Assembly: GCA_034509925.1 (NCBI GenBank)
Contig: CM067528.1
Span: 3,162,501 to 3,226,500 of the forward strand
DNA: 64,000 bases
Source: Hirudinaria manillensis
Taxonomy: Eukaryota > Annelida > Clitellata > Hirudinida > Hirudinidae
Reading direction: 5' to 3'
Part shown: positions 54,222-64,000 of the stretch, in pieces
How positions within the stretch are numbered: the first letter of the stretch is position 1
How the letters are laid out: each line of letters starts with the position of its first letter
Translations under genes and position numbers: made by a program
The notes under the pieces: model-generated
Told to the model about the DNA's origin: nothing
What the model saw: the letters and a program-made list of their open reading frames with translations, nothing else
The model's database searches: none

Positions 54222-55900
54222 AGGTGACTTTTACCGGCCTCTGCAGCCATTGTTTCAACCGATCAATTTGCCATAGACATTCTTGGGCTAACTTTTCTAT
54301 GCTTTGATTTATTGATTCTAGTATTTAGGCTTTGAGAATGCTTTTTTGTCATATTTATTTTATGTAAGTGGTAAATAATTTCTTCACATGACACCCCCGA
54401 TGTGTGGCATACATTCAGCTATTAAGTGCTTGTTTGGTTTTAGAGATTTGTTGCCTTTTTTTTGTCAATTATTTTGCATTGAAATTGCTGAATATTAACT
54501 AAGGGTCAGTGACATTTATTTTTCATGAATATCCTGCAAGCTTTTGGTTTGATATTTCTTTAGATCTGACGATCCAAGATCTAGAATAAAAGGAAATGTC
54601 CTCCTAAGTGATGTGCAATCTCCTGTCAAGCTATCATTAAAGTTGTCTTTAATTAGCACATATTGCACAATTAGCTACCATAAAATTTGTTAAAAACTGT
54701 CCAGCCTGCTTTTCGATGTTAGAAAAATAAGACAGGCTGGTTCACTGGCAATGAGTTTCGAGTGCTTATCATAGTTTCTTTGAGTTTAGCACATTGCTGT
54801 GTATTTGGTTTTGCCATAAAAATTGGCAAGAGTTCATGTGCACAATCTCGTTTGTTAAGCCTCTGGATGCTGTTCTTGGCGGTTGCTCAGATACTTGTTC
54901 GACTATGTGAAAAGAAATGAGGCTTGTAGTCCTAATGATTTTTATTAAAGGAAGGATGTTTCATAAAACCAAGTGTAACTAGGCCAATTGTGGAAAATGG
55001 TCGTTTAGTCAGTTTCGAGTGTCAGGAAGCAGCAACACAATACCATGCAGAGGGTACCAACAGAGAACAGCGAAAGCAATCTACTAAATTATTTATAGGG
55101 GGTCCAAAAGTCTCCAGCAAACTCTACGTAGTAGGTGATTCTAAAACGTACTATCTCAAATCTATAGCGTTGATATACTCTTCACTCTTTTTCTGCTCAT
55201 TTTGAAATATATAATACTTAAATGTTTTGTTTGTAATATTTCTGTTCGAAATTTAAGAACATCGTATGATTCCATGACTAATGACCTAAATCAGCTTGCG
55301 CTTCAAATATTTTATGTAATAAAATAAAGAAATAAGTAGTCATTTTAAAATTCCAATTTTTGTGGCACATTTACTCTAAGTTGGAATATATTGGTCTTTA
55401 CACGTGACCGTACATTAACCAATTAGAGTTTAGTGGTTATTGCGCCTTGTTTTCAAAATTTAAAATACTGTTGAGCTTATTAACGTGCATTTCTTGCACA
55501 ATAGCGAGTGTATTTTAAGTTTTAATTTTAATATTTTTCCCTTCGGATGTCGGAATTTGTTAGTAGCTTTTGTTTTCGTTGCGGATATGATATCGATTAC
55601 AAAGTCTTTCTGATCTGTTTTAAACGTGCTCGGAAAATTGTAATAAGCTAATAACGAACATTCAGTGAACGCAAAGTTTGGCAGATATTTTTGAAATACA
55701 GATCAATTTAGAGTCGAAGTCTCTGAAAACATCACAATACATGTTCAATATATATACTTGATTGGATTTAGCAATAAACTGTGCTAACAATTTGATTACG
55801 GCGTTAATTACAAATAAGCTGAGGCTAATTAGGATGGTGCCCAAACAACTTTTAGATTGATGAGCTAATTAGATTTTATTTACCTTTAAAGATATTTAAG
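54222..55900. other. Interval between MYORG-like and kinesin-14 genes
   Basis: AATAAA at 54585-54590 is a candidate poly(A) signal for the glycosidase gene. The first exon of the kinesin should be here or in the neighbouring intron; I could not identify it. No other gene is supported. Confidence 0.45.
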
Positions 55901-56917
55901 GAGCCACTGGCCCCACGATCATCAAATAACGAGGACGAAAACAAAAAAGAAACGAAGCTTCCACTACCTTCTCAGAGCAAATTGTTGAAACCTGGTACAA
56001 TAAGTGGCATAAAGCCTCCAAATGTTGGCAAGAGAAGACAAAGTCCTGGTGAGGTTGTAACCCTTAAATATTATTGGTCAACAACTTTGAATGATTACAT
56101 CAAAGTCAACAATCATCACGTGATTAAGTCATGAGTTGAAGTTTATAAAGAGTATTTACTCATGTTTTTGTTTTGATGCCTAGTTTGAAACCATGCAGCC
56201 CTCCAGCAAGAGGATCAAGCTCTGCCCAGACACTGACTCGTCTTCTGAGAATTCTCTGCCCAAGGAACCCAAGTCCAAGGCAGTCGTCCCCCCAAAAAAG
56301 CCCAACGTTACAAGACCAGCTACTCATATGACAACCAGATCGACTTTGTTGAAGTCCTCATCTTCTGTGAGTCTGCAAAAACCTGCTGTCCAAAGGAGAC
56401 CTGTAAACAATCAAGCGAAGGCTGCCACCAAGAGTTTGTGTTTTGAACTCTTTTGAAGTATTTTGAAATTATTGATTTAAGTTATATTGATTTTTCATCA
56501 ATAAGTGATAGTGATTTTTGATAGTGATCAAAAACTATTTAAGAGACTATCGCCATCCTTTGCATTGAATATCAGCTTTTGTTTTAGATAGTTTCTTTGT
56601 TTGTTGCTCTTGATTGATTTTTGGTCGAATCTTGTAAAATAAATAATTTGGAACAAAATTGACATTAATAATTTTATTGTAAATTACACATATTGCACAT
56701 CGCACACAGAAAGAAAAATTTATAACTCTTTTTGTCTAAATAAGTATTTTTATTTCAACAATTTTTAAAAGTTAAAATATTTACAGCAACGGTTCCGACG
56801 GCACAGGCCGCTAAAGCTTACAAGCCACCTCTGGACATGAAGAGTCGATTGCAGATCATGGAAGAAAAGGTTTCGCATCAGGGAGAACACAATGCCAACT
56901 TGCAGAAAGAGGTTATT

Positions 56918-56950
<33 letters not shown>

Positions 56951-59900
56951 GTTATTATTATTATTATTATATTATTGCCATTATCATTGTTTTTTTTTCA
57001 TTAATAAATGTTGCTGTTGTTATTGTAATGTGAGTAATGCTTATTTAGATTCAGTTGAGTAACCAGAGGATCACACAACTGGAGTTGGTGAACTCACAAC
57101 TCTCTGAGACCGTCAAAGTCAAGGATTGTCAGACGTCGAGTGCCCAAGTTCAGATCGACGAGTTGGAGAGAAAGTTGAAGTAAGTGATTTGTTGCTGCTG
57201 TTGTTGTTGTTGTTGTTGTCAGTGCTGCTGTTGTTGTTAGGGTTGTAGGTAAACATGGATTAAGTAATGTAGGTGTAGAGTTGGAATGTTTTAAATTGTG
57301 ATTAATTGTTAACTTGTGAAGTGGTGAATGAATGGCTTCTCTAAATATGCCTTGAGGCCCATTGTCCTTACTTCATGATTTTATTGTGTGTGTTTTTATT
57401 AGTATTTCTTAGCACTTCTAATAAATATTTAGATTAATTTCAAATAAATATTTAAATTAGAAATACTAACAAACCAATTATTTATAATATGGGTATAAAC
57501 ATTATAATAGATTATTTAACTATCACTGTGTCATGGCTATGATAAATTCAAACTCTCTGTTTGAATAGGAAAACAGAGGAAGACAGACACAATGCCTTGA
57601 TGCAACACAGGAGACAAACAGAGGAGTTGGAGTACAGCATGTCAGTGATTAAGAGGCAGAAGGAAGATTTGGAGGATGAGTTGAAGGTCACCAGGGGAAA
57701 GGTCACGAGCATGGAGGTCACGTTGGCAACCTCTGCCTCAACGAGGGTTCTGCTGGAGGCTGATCTTTCTGCTGCGAGGGTTGGAATTGCTACTGTTGTT
57801 GTTTGCTTGTGTCGTTTAAAATACGGCCAGGATATATAACCAGGACACAGAGTAGTTTTGTGACATTACTGGTGCCAATTTCTTTTTTTTTTACTTTAAT
57901 TGTTGTTTTTGAAAAAGTTATTTTAGAAGTTATTTTAATCAAATGTTGAAAAGTGAATGCTAAAATTTGAGTCCCACGTTCCATGATAGGTGACGTTGAA
58001 CCAGTACGAAGCGAAGATGAGGGACCAGGATGCTGTCATCGTGGGACTGAGGTCGGAAGTCGCCAGGTACGAGTCGGAACTTGTTGCTGCTCAGGAGAAG
58101 CTGAGAAATGAGGAGACGTTGAGAAGGACTTTGCACAACACCATTCAGGAGCTAAAAGTCAGTCGATTGGTTCATTAATTTGACTTAAAAAAACTATTTC
58201 GACATCTGTCTGGAAGCGACGTTTTCCTCGGGATAAACGTTCAGAAAACATTCAAAAGGGAATTCGTTCTTCTTTTCAGGGAAACATCAGAGTGTTTGGC
58301 AGAGTTCGACCCCTGTTAGGAGAGGAAATGGTGGGAATGGAGAGCAACATACCGCAGCACATCGGGTTTCCAAACCACGACAACAGGATCATCGAAATCG
58401 AGAAAGTAAATCCGACATCTCCGAACGAGGTAGGAGAGAACACGAGAGGCTTAATTGTAATTATAATAGTAATTATAATATTAATTGTAATAGTAATTAT
58501 AATTGCAATGGTAATTGTCTTGAATTTTGTCTCCATATCTTTCTTTTCCATTTCACACTTTTTGAACCGACGATTCATTCGAAATGTCTTAGAAATGGAT
58601 GAACTCCAAGACGTTGTTTCAGAGTACGTTGTCGATGAAGAAGGGAGGAAGTGGAAAGTACGAGTTTCAGTTCGATCGAGTGTTTTCCCCGACTTCTACT
58701 CAAGAGGAAGTCTTTGAGGAAATATCTCAGCTCGTGCAGGTCGGTGCTCTGTGGTCTTGTCGTCTGCTTCTGCAAATGTTTTGATGATGTTTTCCTTTTG
58801 GAAGTATTTCGTGCTTTATTTGGCAGCGTTGAGTGTTGTTTTCGTTTAAATTACGTAATAATGATATTTAATATTTAATACTGTGGTGCAATTTTATGAT
58901 GATCTGAGATTTGATCCGAGTTCAGATGTTAGCTTGTGATTCTGCGTGCGACGATGGCATTTGTTGTGATGTGTTGTCTTTGAATTTTCAGTTTGTATTA
59001 TCTTATAATTGACTGAAGTCAATATAAGAGATGTTATGCTTTCTGGAATTTATTCTGGAATCAAGTTTACAAACATGAAGGAAGGATACGGTCAAGCTTT
59101 TGTTTGTAGATTTGCTGATATCAAGTTTTGTTTATTTTCAGAGTGCACTGGATGGCTATAACGTTTGCATATTTGCCTACGGCCAAACCGGATCTGGAAA
59201 GACGTACACGATGGAAGGAGGAGACGATGAGAACGACAGGGGGATGATTTGCAGGGCAGTGGAGAAGATATTTGATGTGAAAGAGGGTCTGGTGGAGAAA
59301 GGGTGGAATGTAAGTTCAGGGTTCGTGTATTTGGGGTTGCAACTGATAAACAGTTCGTATATATAACAACTGAGGTAATGCACGATGCCAGTGGTAAATT
59401 TTAAACTATTGCAGGTGGTATTGTGAAGGTTTGCCATATTAGTTTTAACATATGGAGCTATATAAATTCGTTGTAGTTAATCTATTGGCACCCTAAAACA
59501 TTTGTAGTTCTTCACTGGTAAACTTAATAATAATAATAATAAACGACTTGTTATTCCAGCAGTTTAATTAACACGTTCGCTTGCATCTTACAGTACGACG
59601 TTGAAGTATCATTCTTGGAGATTTACAACGAAACCATTCGAGACCTCCTGAACCCGAGCGACAAGGAGGACGCGAAACACGAGATCCGACTGGTCGGACC
59701 GAACACCAACGAGGTTTACGTCACCAATCTGACCAATTCCATAGTTTCCTCGGTCGAAGAGGTTCGACTTTTTTTTTCTGTCCGTTTTTTTTTGCTCGCG
59801 ACTTAATCTCTCGAAAATCATTTGTTGTTGTTTTTGTCGTCGTTTGAAGGTTCACGAATTATTAAAAGTCGCCTCCGAGAATCGATCGGTGGCCGAGACG

Positions 59901-60573
59901 AAGTGCAACGAGAGGTCTTCCAGGAGTCACAGTGTTTTTAGGATGAAAATAACGGGCAAGAACGACAAGACGGGCGAGTCCAGGGCAGGTGGAGTGGAAT
60001 AGTTGTCTCGTGCTAATAAGGATCTTTATTTATTTATTTATGTATTTCTTTATTTGTTATTTTATCGATTAGGTCTCTTGAACTTGATCGATCTGGCTGG
60101 CAGCGAGAGACTGAAAGACTCGGGATCCCAGGGAATGAGACTGAGGGAGACTCAAAGCATCAACAAGAGTTTGGCAAACCTCAGCAACGTCATCATCTCG
60201 CTCGCCAACAAGGTTTATAGATCTTGCCATTTTATTGGAAGCGACGTTCGATCCTTTTCTCGCTAAATAAGCGCGTCCGTCTCTTTGTCGGCAGGAAGTT
60301 CACGTTCCGTACAGAAACTCCAAGTTGACTCACCTCCTGCAAAACTGTCTCGGAGGGAGCAGCAAGATGCTGATGTTTGTCAACGTTTCTCCGAAGGAGG
60401 AATGTTTCCAGGAAACGCTGAACTCTCTCAGGTTTGCCACTCAGGTTAGGATTGCATTCGACCCCGTCTTTGTGCATAGTAGGACTTTCTGCTTTCCGAT
60501 TCGAATGAATATCATTTGCCTTCCTCAGGTGAACGAGTGCAACATCGGAACTGCACAAAAGAAGTCCAAGTGA
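55901..60573 (+). CDS. Kinesin-14, C-terminal motor (KIFC1/Ncd type), 5' end incomplete
   Basis: Fourteen exons: 55901-56053, 56184-56433, 56787-56911, 57049-57179, 57569-57779, 57990-58157, 58280-58429, 58593-58739, 59142-59309, 59594-59761, 59850-59988, 60073-60212, 60295-60444, 60529-60573; at least 714 aa. The N-terminal tail is basic and Pro/Ser-rich with an NLS-like [10 protein letters not shown]; exons 3-6 are coiled coil. The neck joins straight to the motor ([18 protein letters not shown]), diagnostic of minus-end kinesin-14. The motor has [26 protein letters not shown] and [19 protein letters not shown], and ends GTAQKKSK. These motors crosslink and focus spindle microtubules. Exon 1 listed here has no ATG, so a first exon is missing; ATG 56193 is an alternative start. 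Confidence 0.94.
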
Positions 60574-62830
60574 GTCACGACGGAAGGACGGATGGATGGA
60601 CGGGCAGGTGCTCGACCGAAACTACTTGACTAATAAACTCGCCCTGTACATATACACGGATTTTTGCCAATTTACGACTATCGCTTTCAAAGTATGATTT
60701 GTAAGAAGTAATGTTCGTGATTCACTTTTCATTTTTTTTTTTAGAGGTTTTGATCTGAAATGGCTCTTCAGAGGCAGCAAAGTGTACATAGTGATTGTCG
60801 TTAACCTATTACTTTAACGTTTGTCTTTTTAAATGACGTGGCTGGTCATTGTTTCTATTTCCATTGCCTTGGAAGCTTTTTGCACAAATATTTCCAATCA
60901 CTGAATTGTTTGGGAAGGGAGGTGGCAGGAGGATGGAGTTTAAGTTGGAAGTTTCCGATAATTTTGTCATGGAGGGTGGTTTGGGGTGTTTTGGTTCTTG
61001 GGTTAGTTAAGACAAACTGGTCTTGCATTCTGCAGTGGCTGGCATCTAAGAACCGTGTGCTGTAAAGTGTTGTAATGGCTGTTATTGTTGTTATTAGTCC
61101 ATTTCTGAGAGCGAGTTAGGTGCATGTTGGGGTTTGTTTCCGAGAAGGGCGTGGTGCTGAGGTGGTCTGTAAATTATTCAGAGACGTGATTCCTAAACCG
61201 CTCGGAGGCGGTGATTACGCGTTTTTTTTTCTTGGAACTCTAGGAGTGGGGGTAGTGTACGAATGAGAGATGGAGGTGATAAGATCCGTGCGTGGATGCT
61301 TGGAAGGCTCGAAGCAATTAAGATACGAAGTGTTACTCGCTCATCTCCGACCTCGCATCGATTTTATTAATTGCCGTGTTTTCGTCGAGACCTGAAAATA
61401 GAAGAGGGACGGAGATAATTATTTCAAGTTAAAGTTTAATTAAAACTTATTAAGAACAGAAATTCTCCTTTTGTCAGGAAAAAAAAAGTGGATTTAAGCG
61501 TGATTGGTAATTTCGAGTCGAGGAGCCACTGCCGCGTGGATTTTTCTCCTTTACCTGGGCCCGTTTTTGGTCTTTTCCGATTTTTAAGCCGCTGCTGGCA
61601 GTTTTCTTTCCATAACTTGGAGGTTTAGAGATCCTTTTGTGAGATTCCAGGCTTCTGGCGGTTAATATTCAGTCGGAGTCTATCTCAGCATTATAACCAT
61701 TACCATGACCATCACTTGCAAATCCGATGCTTCCATTATCACGTCGCTGTCATATCAACTCAACGGCTTCTCAATCGGTCCAATTAGTGGGGATTTATTT
61801 GCAGAGACGAGAAAACAATTCGTGTAAAAAAAGTAGCAGCATTTTTCATATTTTATAAGAAATCAATGTAGCAAAACATGCGAATAAAACATCCGAGTAG
61901 ACAATCGTATTGCCGCTTTGGAGCTAAAAATGAAAGTCGTTTTTTACGTACATTCTGGTAATGCGAAACCCTTTGACACCTACAGGTTTCTTAAGCAAAT
62001 TTGCCAAAATGCGGTTGCATTGTTTTCGGAGAGGGAACATCCTAACACGATGTTCCTGGTTTTGTCCTCTTTTAGAGACTTAAACGTTGAAAACAACCGC
62101 CATAAATTACTCAAACGAGAAGTCATTTGGGAATAAATCATTCTCTGTTGTGCCATTGAATAGCAACAATCGCTGAGCTCCAACTAGGATCATCGCTCAG
62201 GATTCTAAGGAGCACATTCATTACTCAAACGTTCATTACTCAAAAGTGGGTAGGACTGCCCAGGACCCACCAAATTTCTCCAGAAAACGACGCCAGAGTG
62301 ACGAGAATACTCCTAAGTGGTGGAAAAAGCAGAAGAATTTTCTCGAGAAGAGCGTTGCCATTTCCAAGTACAAAGAAAGCTTTAAGAAGGATCCTCGTGC
62401 GAGAGAGGGATTCTCGAAGCGAGCGTGAACTCCACGCATCTTCTGCGCTCTGTCCTCATTTAAGAAAGTCTTCCATAGTCTTCCATGTGGAAATGGAAAA
62501 GAATGTTGCGTCTCTGACTCATCATCGCAGAGGTTTTGATTTCGTTAAAATCTGTGGTGCCGTAGAAATCTGTTGAAAGGAGTACGAACCAAAATCAGCT
62601 CCTTCCTAAGATTATTACTGGTTGAATTCTTGTTAAATTCTTGTTACAAGAGACGCAAAAGAATGGAGAAGCAATGTCCGAACTATTAAAACCGTTCACC
62701 GTCATCTGAAAAAGTTACGCCGATTTCTGTCGAGACTCTCTTTTCTCAGATTTATTTCTTTATTTGCTTCAATTCCGATCGAACTCGTCGTCGCCATCGT
62801 CGTCGTCGTCGTCGTTGTTTTCGCATCGCC
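60574..62830. other. Intergenic after kinesin-14
   Basis: No gene I can support. A 72-codon frame at 61918-62136 and three overlapping short frames at 62236-62576 have mixed composition and no recognised domain. TCG repeats near 62788-62816 lie just upstream of the next gene. Confidence 0.45.
60632..60637 (+). promoter_or_regulatory. Candidate poly(A) signal of kinesin-14
   Basis: AATAAA 59 nt after the stop codon. Confidence 0.55.
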
Positions 62831-63030
62831 ATGTTGTCATTGGCCAAGGACCTGCTGAGGAAAACACAGGACAAAGATGCCCACGAAATCAAACCACTGA
62901 CGGTCTGCTATTGGTCGGATTTCATGTCCAATCCTGCCATCATGTACGGTCTCTTTTCAAGCAACCCGAGAAAGCTTCAGTACGACCCCGATAAGGTCAA
63001 GGTTATGGGAACGAAGGAGGGAATGATCAA
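62831..63030 (+). CDS. First coding exon of an unrecognised gene (3' part outside or unseen)
   Basis: ATG 62831 opens a 66-codon frame ending at a strong donor, ATCAA|GTGAGTG, in phase 2. The peptide is charged and protein-like (MLSLAKDLLRKTQDKD, then PLTVCYWSDFMSNPAIMYGL, then KVKVMGTKEGMIK). Codon use and GC content match the real exons here rather than the repeats. I do not recognise the family, and there is no signal peptide or membrane helix. No matching second exon is visible before the window ends, so the next exon probably lies beyond 64000. Confidence 0.55.
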
Positions 63031-64000
63031 GTGAGTGAAGGAGTTTGTTGCTTTTGTCGCAGTTAAATGTCGATGATTACTGTGAGTGATTATGATGATG
63101 ATGATGGTAATGACGATGGTGATACTGTTGCTCCTGTTGAAATTTGTTGTTGTTTTAGTGATGATGGTGATGATGATGATATTAATGACCGCGACGTGGT
63201 GATGATGACGATTGCAACCGCAGAAGTTTCTTATTGCATCTTCAACACCGAACGAAGCTCCATCAATGCATTTGAAACTTCTGCATTTCATCAAATTTTT
63301 TTTTTGACTCGCTTTTTGTTGATATTCGCAGTAATTCTTTTTTGTATAAGCAGTGTTATCGTGATAAATTTTAAATATTATCATTTCTGCAATGCTATTA
63401 ATAATAACAAAACAAGAAATAATAATAATAATAATATAGTTTATTATATACATGCATTTTCAAATACACGTAAACTAATTACCGATGATGACGTCAGATT
63501 CATTATTATAATTTTACTGATAATAATTGCGACATTATTCGTCGTTAGGTTTTTAAAAATTCTTCTGAATGCCAATTTATTTCAACGAATTGCTTGAAAG
63601 AAATAGGAAAAAAAATTCGCCACGGACAGAATTTTCCAGGATTAAAGGAATGAAGAAATGATGAGCTGATGGGTGGATGGAGTGATTGATGGATGAATGC
63701 CTGGAGGGGTGGAGGGATTGGTGGGAGGATGGATAGATTGAGGGACGGACGGGTGGATGGAATGATGGATGAAGGGATGGATGGGTGGATGGATGGAATG
63801 ATGGATGAATGCATGAAGGGATGGATGGGTGGATGAGCAAGGAATAATGGATGGATGGGTGGATGAGTGGATGGATGGATGGAAGATCTACGGAAGAGCA
63901 AGAACTTGTCCAGTGGAACCTCGGGTGATTGGTAAGATGAAACTACATGGAAATCAGCTCCAATGAAACATGCAAATCCAATCACGTGACGAGTTCAAAG
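63031..64000. other. Probable intron with repeats
   Basis: GAT-rich triplets near 63070-63200, AAT units near 63400-63437 and the GGAT minisatellite. No coding exon recognised. Confidence 0.45.
63661..63886. repeat. GGAT/GGGT minisatellite
   Basis: About 226 bp of diverged GGATGGATGGGTGGATGAAT-type units. The minus-strand His/Pro/Ser frames are repeat translation. Confidence 0.92.

Noticed and set aside
62977-63985. Long frames on both strands at the right end
   Set aside because: Encoded by GAT, AAT and GGAT repeats.

Overview
The window is nuclear DNA of a bilaterian invertebrate. Every recognisable gene is split by GT-AG introns, mostly about 50 to 900 bp, intergenic DNA is AT-rich, and microsatellites are dense. 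A dpr/zig-8-type two-Ig protein and an FMRFamide-receptor-like GPCR point to a protostome. A DM10 (EFHC) axonemal protein and a polycystin-2 channel imply motile and sensory cilia. I cannot fix the phylum. There are no tRNA, rRNA, CRISPR or transposase signals I can support. All exon models were built by hand from reading frame, splice sites, phase and remembered family sequences; I ran no alignment.

Layout, left to right: repeat-rich non-coding DNA (1-2337); a GPI-tailed two-Ig protein (+, 2338-4474); a 3.3 kb gap; COP9 signalosome subunit 2 (+, 7798-10649, 13 exons, 442 aa); TMCC transmembrane/coiled-coil protein (-, 15988-11598), head to head with an EFHC1/2-like DM10 protein (+, 16623-19460); a small claudin-like tetraspan protein (-, 23457-20339); a 3.1 kb repeat-rich gap; polycystin-2-like channel (+, 26540-30454); methionine aminopeptidase 2 (+, 30916-33029) converging on Bax inhibitor-1/TMBIM6 (-, 35014-33745); an IGF2BP/Imp-like RRM+KH protein (+, 36608-39642) converging on the GPCR (-, about 41698-40296); a 7 kb gene-poor block with a pure 222 bp pentanucleotide array; an intronless C2H2 zinc-finger gene (+, 48700-51006); a single-exon MYORG-like family 31 glycosidase (+, 52359-54221); a kinesin-14/KIFC1 motor (+, 55901-60573, first exon not found); and the first coding exon of an unrecognised gene (+, 62831-63030) that continues after the window or after exons I could not see.

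The genes are mostly unrelated housekeeping, ciliary, ER and neuronal genes in ordinary eukaryotic order, not an operon or a functional island. I found no convincing new system. The most useful unusual observations are four GC-AG introns in three genes (two consecutive in the polycystin gene), an EFHC protein with no EF-hand exon, an Imp protein with a single RRM, a poly-leucine GPI-type tail encoded by a (TTG)n repeat, an atypical fourth zinc finger, and a claudin-like protein with a very short first loop.
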